The translations under genes were made by a program, and so were the position numbers. Below, piece after piece: positions 29,555 through 40,853 of a stretch of DNA of 64,000 nucleotides. Each line of letters opens with the position of its first letter. The first letter of the stretch is position 1. The stretch spans positions 126,452 to 190,451 of the forward strand of contig NZ_JPUA01000026.1 in assembly GCF_002211105.1 (NCBI RefSeq), given 5' to 3'. The notes beneath the pieces were generated by a model, which was given only the letters and a program-made list of their open reading frames with translations, had not been told where the DNA came from and did not search any database. This stretch comes from Halomonas campaniensis. GTDB taxonomy: Bacteria > Pseudomonadota > Gammaproteobacteria > Pseudomonadales > Halomonadaceae.

Positions 29555-31009
29555 GTGAGTCAGCAAGCGCTCGAAAACGTTTTTCAAGAATGGCAAGGCA
29601 ACGAAGCCTTGGCGGAGCAGATGATCCCGTTAGTAGGGCAGCTCTATCGTCAGAATAACGTCGTTGCCACCATGTTCGGACGTTCGCTTATTAAACGGTC
29701 GGTCATTCGCATTCTGAAAGACCACCGCTTCGTGCGCAAAATAGAAGGAACTGAGCTCTCTGTTGAGGACACTTACCCTATCGTCAAAGGGATGGTCGCT
29801 TTAAATCTTGGCCCTGCCCATGTAGATGTGGGGAAACTGGCGGTAATGTTCAAGAATCTGGGCGGTGGGGATGTCGACGCCTTTCTGCGTAAAGAGCTGC
29901 ACGAGATTATTGATGGCTATCAGCCGGGAGCCAGCACCGGCGAGCCGCAAGACGTTGTGCTCTACGGTTTTGGCCGCATTGGCCGCTTGCTGGCCCGAGT
30001 AATGGTCGAAAAAGCAGGGGGCGGTAACCTTTTGCGCTTGCGCGCCATTGTGGTACGCGGCCGTGGCGATGTGGCGAAAGACCTGGAAAAGCGTGCCAGC
30101 CTGCTGCGCCGTGACTCCGTGCATGGGCCCTTCGATGGCACCATTATGGTTGATGCAGAGGCCCGCACCCTGACGGTCAACGGCAATGTTATTCAGGTGA
30201 TTTACGCCGATTCGCCCAGTGAGATTGACTACACCCAGTATGCTATCGATAACGCGGTAATTGTTGATAATACCGGTATCTGGCGCGATGAAGAGGGCTT
30301 GGGTCAGCACCTGCAGTGTAAGGGCGCTGCCAAAGCGCTGCTAACGGCGCCGGGTAAAGGCGATATCAAGAATATCGTTTATGGTATTAACCACGAGTCG
30401 ATCGGTGACAGCGACCTTATTGTCTCCGCCGCGTCCTGTACCACAAATGCGATCGTTCCGGTGCTGAAAGTACTTAACGATGAGTATGGTGTGGTCAATG
30501 GTCACGTGGAAACCGTGCATGCTTACACCAATGACCAGAACCTGATCGATAACTACCATAAGGGCGATCGTCGTGGCCGCAGTGCGGCGCTGAACATGGT
30601 CTTGACCGAGACGGGTGCAGCCAAGGCGGTATCAAAAGCACTGCCTGAACTTGAAGGCAAGCTGACGGGTAACGCTATTCGTGTGCCGATCCCCAACGTC
30701 TCCATGGCTATTCTCAACCTGACCCTGGATAAAACGACTGACTCTGCGGCGCTCAACGATTATCTGCGCCGGATGTCGATTGAGTCGGCCTATCAGAAGC
30801 AAATTGACTTTGTTGACTCTGCAGAAGTGGTGTCGTCGGACTTCGTGGGTAACCGCCATGCGGGCATTGTCGATGCCAAGGCGACTATTGCCAACGGTCA
30901 TCATGCGGTCATTTATGTGTGGTATGACAACGAGTTTGGTTATAGCTGCCAGGTCGTGCGTATCCTCCAACAGATGTCTAATGTACGGTTCTTAAAGCTG
31001 CCGCGCTAA
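29555..31009 (+). CDS. Glyceraldehyde-3-phosphate dehydrogenase, long form with N-terminal extension
   Basis: This 484-aa protein has about 130 N-terminal residues not present in classical GAPDH (about 335 aa). The dehydrogenase follows: VVLYGFGRIGRLLARV is the NAD-binding glycine loop, SAASCTTNA holds the catalytic cysteine, and HAYTNDQNLID follows. It matches the Pseudomonas protein encoded beside mfd. GTG 29555 is preferred because the upstream ATGAGG (29543) supplies its GAGG ribosome binding site 6 nt away; starting at ATG 29543 would add four residues. The extension's role is unknown. Confidence 0.92.
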   Translation: MSQQALENVFQEWQGNEALAEQMIPLVGQLYRQNNVVATMFGRSLIKRSVIRILKDHRFVRKIEGTELSVEDTYPIVKGMVALNLGPAHVDVGKLAVMFKNLGGGDVDAFLRKELHEIIDGYQPGASTGEPQDVVLYGFGRIGRLLARVMVEKAGGGNLLRLRAIVVRGRGDVAKDLEKRASLLRRDSVHGPFDGTIMVDAEARTLTVNGNVIQVIYADSPSEIDYTQYAIDNAVIVDNTGIWRDEEGLGQHLQCKGAAKALLTAPGKGDIKNIVYGINHESIGDSDLIVSAASCTTNAIVPVLKVLNDEYGVVNGHVETVHAYTNDQNLIDNYHKGDRRGRSAALNMVLTETGAAKAVSKALPELEGKLTGNAIRVPIPNVSMAILNLTLDKTTDSAALNDYLRRMSIESAYQKQIDFVDSAEVVSSDFVGNRHAGIVDAKATIANGHHAVIYVWYDNEFGYSCQVVRILQQMSNVRFLKLPR

Positions 31010-31064
31010 TTAAGAGCGTATTGGAAGCCACGCATAAAGGCCTACCGCTCCAAACAAACGTTCC

Positions 31065-31093
31065 ACGCCACCTTAGGGTGGCGTTTTCTTTTC
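31065..31093 (+). terminator. Terminator after gap
   Basis: The perfect 8-bp stem ACGCCACC / GGTGGCGT has a TTAG loop and runs into TTTTCTTTT, 56 nt after the gap stop. Confidence 0.92.
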
Positions 31094-31147
31094 CGTTTTC
31101 AAGCCTTTTATTAATGTCTATAGCACTTTTGGTGGTCATCAGGGATG

Positions 31148-31176
31148 TGGTCATTGGACGCGCTTGTCTTTATAAT
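31148..31176 (+). promoter_or_regulatory. Candidate sigma-70 promoter of the nqr operon
   Basis: A perfect TATAAT (31171-31176) is preceded at 17-bp spacing by TGGTCA (31148-31153, 4 of 6 matches to the -35 box). It lies about 140 nt upstream of nqrA and after the gap terminator. Confidence 0.6.
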
Positions 31177-31318
31177 ACGAGGGATTTTTCGGGGTGGTTC
31201 AAGTGCTGCTTGGGCCGGACTGGTAACAATCTGAGCAGAACATAACAATTCGCTGAGCAGAAAATAAGCATTCGAACCCCATACCTTCGTATATCCGATC
31301 CAACAACTGGGCGAGACT

Positions 31319-32668
31319 ATGATCGAAGTCAAAAAAGGCCTGGATCTCCCCATCACGGGAGCGCCCGAGCAGCGTATTGAAGATGCGCGGCCTGTGCGTC
31401 ACGTGGCAATCCTGGGTACTGACTACGTTGGCATGAAGCCAACCATGGAAGTTCAGGAAGGGGATAAGGTCAAACTGGGCCAATTGCTCTTCACCGATAA
31501 GAAAATTGATGGTGTGCGCTATACCGCGCCCGCTGCCGGTGAAGTGCTTGCAATAAACCGTGGCGAAAAACGTCGTTTACTGTCTGTCGTGATCAAAGTC
31601 GACGAAACTGAGGAAGCGGTCGAATTCGCTGCTCATGATCGTAATGCCTTAGCGCAACTTGAACGTCAGGTCGTGGTCGACCAACTGGTAGAGTCGGGAC
31701 TCTGGACTGCTTTACGCACCCGTCCCTTCTCGCGCACACCGGCCATTGATAGCACCCCGGCCGATATTTTTGTAACTGCCGTGGATACTCATCCACTTAG
31801 CCCTGATCCTGCACTGATCATCAATGAACAGGCGCAGGCATTCGAAGATGGCCTCAAGGTGTTAGCGCGCCTGACCGAGGGCAACGTCTTCTTATGTACG
31901 GGCGAAAATGCCTCCATTCCGGGCGGCGATGTTGACGGTGTTAAAGCGGAAAGCTTTGCCGGCCCTCATCCAGCCGGGCTTGTCGGTACCCATATCCATT
32001 ACCTATCCCCGGTCGCACTGCATAAAAAAGTGTGGCACATCGGCTATCAGGACGTTATCGCGTTCGGTAAGTTTTTTGTAGAAGGGAAACTGGATATGAC
32101 CCGCGTGGTCGCCATTGGTGGCCCGCGTGCTGAAAATCCGCGTCTGATCCGTACCCGTATTGGCGCTAGTACAGATGAACTCCTGGTCAATGAAATCATC
32201 AAACCCGAAGACACCCGGGTAATTTCAGGCTCTGTTTTCTCTGGCTTTGCCGCCGAGGGTAAGTTGACCTACCTTGGCCGCTTCAGCAATCAGCTAAGCT
32301 TGCTGGAGGAAGGCAATAAGCGCACCTTTATGGGGTGGCTCTCTCCCGGTGCTAATCGTCACTCTGTATTAGGCATCTATATCTCTAAGATCAAGGGCCT
32401 GAGCAACTATGCACCGACCACGTCTACCAATGGCTCCGAGCGTGCTATGGTGCCGGTAGGTGCCTATGAGACGGTGATGCCGCTGGATATCATGCCGACT
32501 CAGCTACTGCGTTCGTTGATCGTGGGCGACATTGAGGTTGCCATGCAGCTTGGGTGTTTGGAGCTGGACGAAGAGGATCTGGCGCTGTGCACGTATGTTT
32601 GCCCTGGCAAATACGAATATGGCCCTATCCTGCGTGACAATCTCACCATGATCGAGAAAGAGGCCTGA
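31319..32668 (+). CDS. nqrA: Na+-translocating NADH:quinone reductase subunit A
   Basis: NqrA is the cytoplasmic, quinone-associated subunit of the sodium-pumping NADH dehydrogenase. The 449-aa product has the typical N-terminus ([16 protein letters not shown]) and [17 protein letters not shown] in its biotinyl-like barrel. [12 protein letters not shown] near the end resembles the RnfC-type cysteine segment without a full Fe-S motif. It is first in an operon of six and overlaps nqrB by one base (TGATG). Confidence 0.97.
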   Translation: MIEVKKGLDLPITGAPEQRIEDARPVRHVAILGTDYVGMKPTMEVQEGDKVKLGQLLFTDKKIDGVRYTAPAAGEVLAINRGEKRRLLSVVIKVDETEEAVEFAAHDRNALAQLERQVVVDQLVESGLWTALRTRPFSRTPAIDSTPADIFVTAVDTHPLSPDPALIINEQAQAFEDGLKVLARLTEGNVFLCTGENASIPGGDVDGVKAESFAGPHPAGLVGTHIHYLSPVALHKKVWHIGYQDVIAFGKFFVEGKLDMTRVVAIGGPRAENPRLIRTRIGASTDELLVNEIIKPEDTRVISGSVFSGFAAEGKLTYLGRFSNQLSLLEEGNKRTFMGWLSPGANRHSVLGIYISKIKGLSNYAPTTSTNGSERAMVPVGAYETVMPLDIMPTQLLRSLIVGDIEVAMQLGCLELDEEDLALCTYVCPGKYEYGPILRDNLTMIEKEA

Positions 32669-33894
32669 TGATGGGTATTCAACAGACACTCCAAAATATC
32701 GAGCCGCATTTCCACAAAGGCGGAAAGTACGAAAAGTTCTATCCGCTGTTTGAAGCGGTCGATACAATTTTCTACACACCGCCGAGCGTGGCCAAAACCA
32801 CTGCTCACGTGCGTGATGGTGTCGACCTTAAGCGCATCATGATTACCGTATGGCTGTGTACCTTCCCAGCGATGCTGTTCGGTATGTGGAACGCCGGCTG
32901 GCAGGCTAACACCGCCATCGATGCGGGCTACGCCTCTATGGGAGGCTGGCGCGAAGCGATTATGATGACGCTTTCGTCCGGCCATGATGCGAACAGCCTT
33001 TGGGCGAACTTTGTTCTCGGTGCCACCTACTTCCTACCTATCTATCTGGTCACCTTTGTGGTCGGTGGTTTCTGGGAGGTGCTGTTTGCGATCAAGCGCG
33101 GACACGAAGTCAACGAAGGCTTCTTCGTTACCTCGGTGCTGTTTGCCTTGATTCTGCCGGTGACTATTCCGCTTTGGCAGGTTGCTCTAGGCATCACCTT
33201 TGGTGTGGTGATTGGTAAAGAGATCTTCGGTGGCACGGGTAAGAATTTCTTGAACCCCGCGCTAACGGGTCGTGCCTTTCTTTACTTTGCCTACCCAGCG
33301 CAAATTTCAGGTGACTCTGTGTGGGTAGCGGCCGATGGTTACACCGGTGCCACGGCACTCTCTATGGCGTTCCAGGACGGTATGTCTGCGCTGACTGATG
33401 CCTTCAGCTGGTGGGATGCCTTCCTTGGCTTTATGCCCGGTTCAGTGGGCGAGGTCTCAACACTGGCGATCTTTATCGGCGCGGCTGTATTGCTGTGGAC
33501 AGGAATTGCCTCCTGGAGAATCATGCTGGGTGTGTTTCTGGGCATGGTGGTTACCAGTACGCTGTTTAACCTGATCGGCTCTGACACCAACCCGATGTTT
33601 GCCATGCCGTGGTACTGGCACCTGGTGATCGGCGGTTTCGCCTTCGGTATGGTGTTCATGGCCACCGACCCCGTGTCAGCCTCGATGACCAATCAAGGTC
33701 GCCTGCTGTTTGGCGCACTGATTGGTGTGATGACCGTCCTGATCCGCGTTGTGAACCCGGCTTTCCCGGAAGGCATCATGCTGGCGATCTTATTCGCTAA
33801 CTTGTTTGCGCCGTTGATTGACCACTTCTTCGTCCAGGCCAACATTAAGCGTCGCGTTAAGCGTACCGGCGTACCGGCCGAGGAGACTGCCTAA
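32668..33894 (+). CDS. nqrB: Na+-NQR subunit B (FMN/riboflavin-binding membrane subunit)
   Basis: This 408-aa polytopic subunit carries a covalently bound FMN and is central to sodium translocation. The flavinylation motif is visible as [10 protein letters not shown], with the acceptor threonine near residue 230. The first ATG (32668) overlaps the nqrA stop; ATG 32671 is equally possible. The next gene starts one base before its end. Confidence 0.97.
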   Translation: MMGIQQTLQNIEPHFHKGGKYEKFYPLFEAVDTIFYTPPSVAKTTAHVRDGVDLKRIMITVWLCTFPAMLFGMWNAGWQANTAIDAGYASMGGWREAIMMTLSSGHDANSLWANFVLGATYFLPIYLVTFVVGGFWEVLFAIKRGHEVNEGFFVTSVLFALILPVTIPLWQVALGITFGVVIGKEIFGGTGKNFLNPALTGRAFLYFAYPAQISGDSVWVAADGYTGATALSMAFQDGMSALTDAFSWWDAFLGFMPGSVGEVSTLAIFIGAAVLLWTGIASWRIMLGVFLGMVVTSTLFNLIGSDTNPMFAMPWYWHLVIGGFAFGMVFMATDPVSASMTNQGRLLFGALIGVMTVLIRVVNPAFPEGIMLAILFANLFAPLIDHFFVQANIKRRVKRTGVPAEETA

Positions 33895-34715
33895 TGGCAC
33901 AAGGTAACAACTCCATCAAGAAAGTCCTGATAGTGGCGTTCTCGCTTTGTATTGTGTGCTCCGTCATTGTCTCGACAGCAGCGGTCGCTTTGCGACCCAT
34001 GCAGCAGCTTAACCAGGAGCTGGATCGTAAAACCAATATCTTAAACGTTGCCAAGCTTTACGAACCCGGCATGGACGTTGAAAAGGTATTCAGCGAAGAG
34101 ATCACCGCCCGGGTTGTTGAGCTCGACACGGGCGAATACTCCGATGAGCATGATCCGGATACTTACGACAGCTTTGAAGCCGCTCGTGACCCGGCCTCGG
34201 GGCGCACGCTCTCTGGCGATACCGATATTGCCGGCCTCTCGCGGGTCGAAAACTATGCCACTGTTTACCTGATTGGTGATGAAGATGATCCGCAACAGAT
34301 CGTGTTGCCGATTCGTGGTCAGGGGTTGTGGGGCTTGATGCGTGGCTTCCTGGCTGTAGAGGGGGATGGGAACACCATCGTCAGTATCACCTACTACGAG
34401 CACAGCGAGACACCTGGTCTAGGCGCTGAAGTTAACAACCCGCGCTGGCAGGCTCAGTGGGAAGGTAAGAAAATTTACGATGAAGAGGGCGACCTCTCAC
34501 CGGAAATTCACCTAACCAAGGGTGGTGCTAGCAGCGAATACGAAGTCGATGCGCTATCTGGCGCTACGCTGACCAGTAACGGCGTAACGAATATGCTGCA
34601 ATTCTGGCTGAGCGAAGAAGCATTCGGTCCCTATTTGGCTAAATTCCGCAGCGGTACTGAGCCGGAAGACGCCGAAGAGACCGATACCAACTTCGAAGAC
34701 GTTGAGGGGGCCTGA
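33894..34715 (+). CDS. nqrC: Na+-NQR subunit C (covalent FMN)
   Basis: This 273-aa subunit has one N-terminal membrane helix (about residues 10-33) and a periplasmic FMN-binding domain. The flavin attachment motif SGATLTS has its acceptor threonine near residue 225. The C-terminal tail is unusually acidic ([16 protein letters not shown]), in line with a halophilic proteome. The ATG overlaps the nqrB stop codon. Confidence 0.96.
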   Translation: MAQGNNSIKKVLIVAFSLCIVCSVIVSTAAVALRPMQQLNQELDRKTNILNVAKLYEPGMDVEKVFSEEITARVVELDTGEYSDEHDPDTYDSFEAARDPASGRTLSGDTDIAGLSRVENYATVYLIGDEDDPQQIVLPIRGQGLWGLMRGFLAVEGDGNTIVSITYYEHSETPGLGAEVNNPRWQAQWEGKKIYDEEGDLSPEIHLTKGGASSEYEVDALSGATLTSNGVTNMLQFWLSEEAFGPYLAKFRSGTEPEDAEETDTNFEDVEGA

Positions 34716-34717
34716 TC

Positions 34718-35386
34718 ATGGCGGACGTAAATGCAAAAGGCGTTTTAACGGCGCCGATTTTCCAGAACAACCCCATTGCGCTGCAAATTCTGGGGATCTG
34801 TTCGGCACTTGCGGTAACCACCAGTATGAGCGTATCGCTCGTTATGGCGCTGGCGGTTATTTTCGTAACGGCATTTTCAAATCTGTTCGTATCGTTGATC
34901 AGGAATCATATTCCTTCTTCGATTCGTATCATCGTGCAGATGACGATTATTGCCTCACTGGTTATCGTGGTTGATCAGATTCTCAAAGCGTATGCCTATG
35001 AGATGTCCAAGCAGCTCTCGGTCTTTGTGGGGTTGATCATCACTAACTGTATCGTCATGGGTCGCGCTGAAGGCTTTGCGATGTCCAATACGCCGGGCAT
35101 GTCATTTCTTGACGGTATCGGCAACGGTCTGGGCTATGGCTTTGTTCTCATGGTGGTAGGTTTCTTCCGTGAACTGCTGGGTGCAGGTAGCGTATTCGGT
35201 ATTACCATCCTGCAAACTGTACAAAACGGTGGTTGGTACGTACCCAACGGCTTGCTGTTACTACCGCCTTCGGCGTTCTTTATTATCGGTCTACTGATTT
35301 GGGTGCTGCGTTCCGTCAACCCTGAGCAGGTAGAAGATAATGAGTTCAAAATGAAGGAAAACACCAAGCCCAAGGAGGCCGTGTAA
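34718..35386 (+). CDS. nqrD: Na+-NQR subunit D
   Basis: This 222-aa integral membrane subunit is paralogous to NqrE and RnfA/E. Six hydrophobic helices and the family segments [13 protein letters not shown] and [15 protein letters not shown] are present. NqrD and NqrE together bind a [2Fe-2S] cluster between them in the membrane; a cysteine lies in TNCIVMGR. The gap from nqrC is 2 nt. Confidence 0.96.
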   Translation: MADVNAKGVLTAPIFQNNPIALQILGICSALAVTTSMSVSLVMALAVIFVTAFSNLFVSLIRNHIPSSIRIIVQMTIIASLVIVVDQILKAYAYEMSKQLSVFVGLIITNCIVMGRAEGFAMSNTPGMSFLDGIGNGLGYGFVLMVVGFFRELLGAGSVFGITILQTVQNGGWYVPNGLLLLPPSAFFIIGLLIWVLRSVNPEQVEDNEFKMKENTKPKEAV

Positions 35387-35387
35387 C

Positions 35388-36005
35388 ATGGAACATTATC
35401 TGAGTCTTTTTGTTGCCTCGGTGTTTGTTGAAAACATGGCACTGGCTTTCTTCCTGGGGATGTGTACTTTCTTGGCGGTGTCCAAAAAAGTCTCCTCAGC
35501 GATTGGCCTAGGCATTGCGGTTATTGTGGTGCTGACCGTCACTGTGCCGGTTAACAACCTTGTCTATACCTTCTTGCTGCAGGAAGGTGCGTTGACCTGG
35601 ACCGGTATCAGCGGTGCTGAAAATATTGATTTGTCCTTCCTTGGCTTGCTCTCCTATATCGGCGTTATCGCTGCGCTGGTACAGATCATGGAAATGTTCC
35701 TTGATAAGTACGTGCCGTCGCTTTACAACGCGCTAGGGGTATTTCTGCCGCTGATTACCGTTAACTGCGCCATTCTTGGTGGTGTGCTGTTTATGGTAGA
35801 GCGTAGCTATAACTTCGGTGAAGCCGTGGTCTATGGCTTTGGTGCGGGTACCGGTTGGGCATTGGCCATTGCGGCTCTGGCGGGTATTCGTGAAAAGCTG
35901 AAGTACAGCGATGTGCCGGGTGGCCTGCAAGGGCTGGGCATTACTTTCATCACCGTGGGGCTGATGTCGTTGGGCTTTATGTCCTTCTCGGGCATTCAGC
36001 TTTAA
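35388..36005 (+). CDS. nqrE: Na+-NQR subunit E
   Basis: This 205-aa integral membrane subunit has six predicted helices. The conserved start is [19 protein letters not shown], and TVNCAILGG holds the cluster cysteine equivalent. AAGG precedes the ATG, one base after nqrD ends. It is followed by a 72-nt gap before nqrF. Confidence 0.96.
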   Translation: MEHYLSLFVASVFVENMALAFFLGMCTFLAVSKKVSSAIGLGIAVIVVLTVTVPVNNLVYTFLLQEGALTWTGISGAENIDLSFLGLLSYIGVIAALVQIMEMFLDKYVPSLYNALGVFLPLITVNCAILGGVLFMVERSYNFGEAVVYGFGAGTGWALAIAALAGIREKLKYSDVPGGLQGLGITFITVGLMSLGFMSFSGIQL

Positions 36006-36077
36006 ACGGCGCCGGTTTTTCCCAGCGGTGCGGAACACCGCTGGGTAATAGAAAACCTCCAGCAATAGGAAACCGAC

Positions 36078-37310
36078 ATGGTTGATACAACAGTCATCTT
36101 GCTCGGTGTTGTCATGTTCACGGTCATCGTTATTAGCTTAACGGCGATCATTCTGGCAGCGCGAAGCAAGCTTGTGAGTAGCGGGGACGTGACCATTGAA
36201 GTCAACGGCGACCCCGAACACACTTTGAAGACCCAGGCCGGTGGTAAGCTACTCAACACGCTTGCCGCTAACGGCATTTTCCTCTCTTCCGCCTGTGGCG
36301 GCGGTGGTTCTTGTGCTCAGTGTAAGTGCCGGGTAGAAGAGGGCGGCGGCTCTATTTTGCCGACCGAAGAGTCGCACTTCACCATGCGTGAGAAGAAAGA
36401 GGGCTGGCGCCTCTCCTGTCAGGTACCTGTAAAACAGGACATGAAGGTAGAAGTGCCTGAAGAAGTCTTTGGTGTGAAAAAGTGGGAGTGTGAGGTTATT
36501 GCTAACCCCAACGTTGCCACCTTTATCAAAGAGCTGAATCTCAAGCTGCCAGAGGGTGAAGAAGTCGCCTTCCGCGCCGGTGGCTACGTTCAGTTGGTTG
36601 CGCCCCCTTATGATGTCAAATTCTCTGATTTTGATATTGAAGAGGAGTACCGGGGTGACTGGGAAAAATTTGATATGTTCAAAATTTCCCATAAGAACAA
36701 CGAGGAAGTGATTCGCGCCTACTCTATGGCGAATTACCCGGATGAGAAGGGTATCCTCAAGTTCAATATTCGTATCGCTACGCCGCCTCCCGGCACTGAC
36801 CATCCCCCCGGCTTGATGTCGACTTACGTCTTCAGCCTTAAAGAGGGTGATAAGGTCACCGTGATGGGGCCGTTCGGTGAGTTCTTTGCTCGTGATACTG
36901 ATGCCGAGATGATCTTTATCGGTGGTGGTGCGGGTATGGCTCCGATGCGCAGTCACATCTTCGATCAGCTGAAGCGCTTGAAGTCTGATCGTAAGATTAC
37001 CTTCTGGTACGGTGCTCGCTCCTGGCGTGAAACCTTCTACAACGAAGAGTATGACCAGTTAGCCGAAGAGTTCCCCAACTTTGAGTGGCACTTGGCGCTG
37101 TCTGATCCCCAGCCGGAAGATAACTGGGAGGGGCCAACAGGCTTTATCCATAACGTGCTGTACGAAAACTATCTGAAGGATCATCCAGCGCCTGAAGATT
37201 GTGAATACTACATGTGTGGTCCGCCGATGATGAACGCCTCGGTTATCAAGTTGCTACTTGATATGGGCGTTGAGCCGGAAAATATCCTGTTGGATGATTT
37301 CGGTGGCTAA
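36078..37310 (+). CDS. nqrF: Na+-NQR subunit F (NADH dehydrogenase, FAD and [2Fe-2S])
   Basis: NqrF oxidises NADH and feeds electrons into the complex. The 410-aa protein has an N-terminal membrane helix (residues 5-27) and a [2Fe-2S] ferredoxin domain ([13 protein letters not shown], then LSCQV). A ferredoxin-reductase FAD domain (RAYSMANYP) and an NADH domain ([18 protein letters not shown]) follow, ending in DDFGG. It closes the structural operon ahead of a terminator. Confidence 0.97.
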   Translation: MVDTTVILLGVVMFTVIVISLTAIILAARSKLVSSGDVTIEVNGDPEHTLKTQAGGKLLNTLAANGIFLSSACGGGGSCAQCKCRVEEGGGSILPTEESHFTMREKKEGWRLSCQVPVKQDMKVEVPEEVFGVKKWECEVIANPNVATFIKELNLKLPEGEEVAFRAGGYVQLVAPPYDVKFSDFDIEEEYRGDWEKFDMFKISHKNNEEVIRAYSMANYPDEKGILKFNIRIATPPPGTDHPPGLMSTYVFSLKEGDKVTVMGPFGEFFARDTDAEMIFIGGGAGMAPMRSHIFDQLKRLKSDRKITFWYGARSWRETFYNEEYDQLAEEFPNFEWHLALSDPQPEDNWEGPTGFIHNVLYENYLKDHPAPEDCEYYMCGPPMMNASVIKLLLDMGVEPENILLDDFGG

Positions 37311-37340
37311 GCACTTGATGTAAATCGAGCGCAAACGTTA

Positions 37341-37376
37341 AACGGGGCTGGCCTTTTGGGCTGGCCCCGTTTTTTA
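37341..37376 (+). terminator. Terminator of the nqrA-F operon
   Basis: The 13-bp stem begins AACGGGGC and ends GCCCCGTT, with two internal G-T pairs and a TTTTG loop, followed by TTTTTT. It separates nqrF from nqrM. Confidence 0.93.
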
Positions 37377-37460
37377 TACGCATGGGCGAACAAATGGGTG
37401 CTTGATGATAGGCGGCGTTAATGACTCATCACTGCGCTGATAAGTAAGGCTCGGCTAAGG

Positions 37461-37466
37461 TATAAT
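37461..37466 (+). promoter_or_regulatory. Possible -10 box of nqrM
   Basis: A perfect TATAAT lies about 100 nt upstream of nqrM, behind the nqr terminator. No good -35 box is found at 16-18 nt, so the call is weak. Confidence 0.3.
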
Positions 37467-37568
37467 GGTGGTAATGAGGAATGACCGTGAGGCACTTATC
37501 ACGACAACTGTTGTCGTCAGGTGAGGCCAATAATTTAAAGCTAAACAATGTGATGCTGGGAGGTTGAT

Positions 37569-37823
37569 ATGACGATTTGGCTACTGGTACTCGGCTTTAT
37601 GGCGCTGATAATGGGGGCAATGGCCGTGGGCGTCATTATGGGCCGCAAACCGATTGCCGGTTCATGCGGTGGTTTGAATCAAATCGGCATGAAAGATGGC
37701 TGCGATATTTGCGGTGGCAAAGATGAGGTTTGTGAAGAAGAGAACCGTAAGCGCGGTAGCGTGCGCCGCCGTAGCGACGAGAGCCGCGGTGCCGATCTGG
37801 GCTACGATGCCACACGCCGGTGA
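37569..37823 (+). CDS. nqrM: Na+-NQR maturation protein NqrM
   Basis: This 84-aa protein has one N-terminal helix (residues 3-24) and the four-cysteine pattern SCGGLNQ ... DGCDICGG ... VCEEE, typical of NqrM (DUF539). NqrM is thought to deliver iron for the NqrD/E cluster. The gene follows the nqr operon terminator by about 190 nt. The ApbE flavin transferase gene, often found between nqrF and nqrM, is not here. Confidence 0.94.
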   Translation: MTIWLLVLGFMALIMGAMAVGVIMGRKPIAGSCGGLNQIGMKDGCDICGGKDEVCEEENRKRGSVRRRSDESRGADLGYDATRR

Positions 37824-37936
37824 AGAGTGAGCAGAGATAAAGGCATGCAGGTCTACGTAGCCATCCATTAGCAGGAATCTATGCGTAAATCATGTGTGTG
37901 GAAGGGTGTGTTTTTTAACGGGGAACAGGGGACGCG

Positions 37937-39334
37937 GTGAGTATGGCGGTTCACAATTACGATGTGGTGGTGATCGGTACGGGGCCGGCGGGGGAAAGCG
38001 CTGCTATCAATGCGGCCAAGCATGGCAAGCGCGTCGCGATCATTGAGAAGCAGGCGCAGGTAGGTGGCAACTGTACTCACTGGGGGACTATCCCTTCCAA
38101 GGCTTTGCGCCATCAGGTCAAGCAGATCATGGCCTTCAATACCAACCGTATGTTCCGCGATATTGGTGAGCCACGCTGGTTCTCTTTTCCCAAAGTGATG
38201 GAGCGCTCTCGGGGGACCATCGATAAGCAGGTCGAGATGCGCACCACCTTCTATGCGCGTAACCGGATCGATCTTTTTCACGGTGTTGCCCGTTTTAAAG
38301 ATGAGCATACCCTGTTGGTGCGTGACCGACAGGAAGGTATGGAAGAGCTAGTGGCCAAGAAGTTTGTGATTGCCACTGGGTCGCGGCCCTATCGTCCGGC
38401 GGATATTAACTTCCGACATCCACGGATTTACTGCTCTGACACCATATTAAGCCTCTCGCATACCCCGCGGACTCTGGTGATTTTCGGTGCTGGCGTGATT
38501 GGCTGTGAATACGCCTCTATTTTTTCCGGCTTGGGTGTCAAAGTTGACCTGATTAATAACCGTGACAGCCTACTGTCGTTTCTGGACGACGAGATTAGTG
38601 ATGCGCTCTCTTACCACCTGCGCAAGCATGGTGTATTGGTGCGTCATAACGAAGAGTACGAAAGTGTAGAGGGCGATGATTCAGGTGTCATCGTGCGTCT
38701 CAAGTCAGGCAAAAAAATTCGCGCAGATGCTTTTTTGTGGGCCAATGGGCGAACCGGTAACACCGATAGTTTAGGCCTTGAAAACATTGGTTTAACCGCC
38801 AATGGGCGTGGGCAGCTAAGTGTCGATGAGCACTACCGTACCGCGGTTTCCCATATCTACGCAGCCGGCGATGTGATCGGTTGGCCGAGTTTGGCGAGCG
38901 CGGCTTATGATCAAGGTTTGAACTCATGCAACGAGTTGCTCGATAAAGAGTATCGCTTTGTGAGTGATGTGCCCACCGGGATTTATACCATCCCCGAGAT
39001 CAGCTCGTTTGGGCCCAATGAACGGGAGCTTACGGAAGCAAAAGTGCCTTACGAAGTAGGCAAAGCGTTCTTTAAAGATACCGCCAGGGCGCAGATTACG
39101 GGTGATACCGTGGGCATGTTGAAAATTCTTTTCCATCAGGACACATTGGAAATACTCGGCATTCACTGTTTTGGCGATCAGGCCTCAGAGATTCTGCATA
39201 TCGGCCAAGCCATAATGCAGCAAAAAGGCGCTGCCAATACGCTGAAGTATTTTGTAAATACCACCTTTAACTACCCCACCATGGCAGAAGCCTACCGCGT
39301 GGCGGCTCAGAACGGTTTAAATCGGGTTTTCTAA
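37937..39334 (+). CDS. sthA: Soluble pyridine nucleotide transhydrogenase
   Basis: SthA is an FAD flavoprotein that transfers hydride from NADPH to NAD+. The 465-aa protein has the FAD motif [14 protein letters not shown]. In the redox-site position it reads [13 protein letters not shown], so the second cysteine of the disulfide-reductase pair is Thr, as usual in Sth[14 protein letters not shown] binds the pyridine nucleotide and [10 protein letters not shown] contacts FAD. GTG 37937 has GGGG 5 nt upstream; ATG 37943 is the alternative. It follows nqrM, as in Pseudomonas. Confidence 0.95.
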   Translation: MSMAVHNYDVVVIGTGPAGESAAINAAKHGKRVAIIEKQAQVGGNCTHWGTIPSKALRHQVKQIMAFNTNRMFRDIGEPRWFSFPKVMERSRGTIDKQVEMRTTFYARNRIDLFHGVARFKDEHTLLVRDRQEGMEELVAKKFVIATGSRPYRPADINFRHPRIYCSDTILSLSHTPRTLVIFGAGVIGCEYASIFSGLGVKVDLINNRDSLLSFLDDEISDALSYHLRKHGVLVRHNEEYESVEGDDSGVIVRLKSGKKIRADAFLWANGRTGNTDSLGLENIGLTANGRGQLSVDEHYRTAVSHIYAAGDVIGWPSLASAAYDQGLNSCNELLDKEYRFVSDVPTGIYTIPEISSFGPNERELTEAKVPYEVGKAFFKDTARAQITGDTVGMLKILFHQDTLEILGIHCFGDQASEILHIGQAIMQQKGAANTLKYFVNTTFNYPTMAEAYRVAAQNGLNRVF

Positions 39335-39363
39335 TGCTTACCGTTTATTCTAATAGTTGCCGT

Positions 39364-40569
39364 TTAAGAGTCGCTAGATTCGCGGATGAGAATATGAGTG
39401 CAAGCTTGTGCCTCGGTATAGGTTAGGGGATCCCCAGGGGGTAGCAGGCTTTCAACCCTGTTACGCCCCAACGCTTTAGCCTGGTAGAGCGCTTTATCGG
39501 CAAACGAGTAAAGCTGTTCAAAAGACAGCGAACCGCTTTGGCATGTCGTCACACCGATACTAACGGTCGGGTGGGTATGCAGGTCGATCCCCCTAAAGGT
39601 ATTAACTTCAACCTCCCGGCGTAGCCGATCCGCCGCCTGTAGCGCATCATGGGTCGTCGTGCTGGGCATCAATAAACAGAACTCCTCTCCACCGATTCTC
39701 GCTAATGTATCCGCAGGGCGGCTAAGCTGACGAAGCAGTTGACTGATCTGGCGAAGCACCTCATCGCCGGTTGGGTGGCCGTAGTTATCATTAATCTGCT
39801 TAAAGTGGTCAAGATCTAATAGCAGCAGGCTAAGTGGTACTCGATCGCGCTGTGCCTGGATGAGCGCTGCCGAGGCTACATTAACCAGATGTCGCCGGTT
39901 ATAGAGCCCCGTCAACTCATCGGTTAGCATTAGACGATGCATAATGTTGCGCTGACGTTGTAGGTAAATGACGGCCAGGCAGAGCGTGATCGCAGCGCTG
40001 ACCATCAACACCAGTAGCGCACTTACAGCGATCGAGAGTCGCTGCATGACTAAGCGCTGTTGAACGGATATGGCCCGAACCTTTTCCAGCAATTGGTTAT
40101 ACAGCCAAGACTGAGCGCCGCCGATCTCAATAGCCATGCTCTGTAACGGGTCACGAAGCTCTGGGCGCTGCTGGGCTTCTTGTGCTTGCTGTCTAAGGTC
40201 TGAAAGGCGGCTATTAAGCTCGCTGAAATGCGTATTGAGATATTCAACATCCGCGATGAGATAACGATGGCGCTCAATACTGCGCTGTATGTTATTTAAA
40301 TGCTGCTTGGAGAGTGAAATAAAATAATCGATGTATTGAATATGTTCGCGGTCAGGTAAACGGCTGCTTTCCTCTAGGGCGGCACGTAACTGAGGTGTGG
40401 CTTGCTGGGCCAAGACTATGTCACTAATCAGCGTGGTGTAGTCAGCACTGGCTTTTTGGCACGCACTGTAGAGGTAGCTACCCATCACGGCCGACATCGC
40501 GAAGAGGAGGGCAGCAAAAATGGACGCTAAGCGTCCGCCAGGCTGACGAAGAAAGCGACGCATCATCAC
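39364..40569 (-). CDS. Membrane diguanylate cyclase with GGEEF and I-site
   Basis: This 401-aa protein synthesises c-di-GMP. Two membrane helices (about 15-37 and 205-228) bracket a roughly 170-residue, mainly helical periplasmic sensor region. A C-terminal GGDEF domain follows with TDELTGLYNRR, LDLDHFKQINDNYGH and ARIGGEEF. RPAD five residues before GGEEF is a classical inhibitory RxxD site, so product feedback is expected. Three tandem Met codons lie at the start (40569, 40566, 40563). It converges on sthA. Confidence 0.94.
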   Translation of the reverse strand: MMMRRFLRQPGGRLASIFAALLFAMSAVMGSYLYSACQKASADYTTLISDIVLAQQATPQLRAALEESSRLPDREHIQYIDYFISLSKQHLNNIQRSIERHRYLIADVEYLNTHFSELNSRLSDLRQQAQEAQQRPELRDPLQSMAIEIGGAQSWLYNQLLEKVRAISVQQRLVMQRLSIAVSALLVLMVSAAITLCLAVIYLQRQRNIMHRLMLTDELTGLYNRRHLVNVASAALIQAQRDRVPLSLLLLDLDHFKQINDNYGHPTGDEVLRQISQLLRQLSRPADTLARIGGEEFCLLMPSTTTHDALQAADRLRREVEVNTFRGIDLHTHPTVSIGVTTCQSGSLSFEQLYSFADKALYQAKALGRNRVESLLPPGDPLTYTEAQACTHILIRESSDS

Positions 40570-40853
40570 AGGATAATCAGCAAGCAGCCAGTGATGCTGC
40601 CTCTCTCTGCATACTGCTGAGCAGGCGAGAGTACGTTTGATAAAAAAGCGTAGTGATCAAAAGAGAGCTTCCGTTGCACAGGGCAGTTCCACATGGCACC
40701 TCTCCCGTTAATGGTTAGGTAATCCAATGAACAGCTAACATCATCCTTGTGCAACTTAAGCACTCACTCGCCGTATCGGCTATCCCACAACTTTACTAAT
40801 CGCAGCATCATAGTTATGCTCGTTATTATTAATATCGATTTTAGTGATTGATT

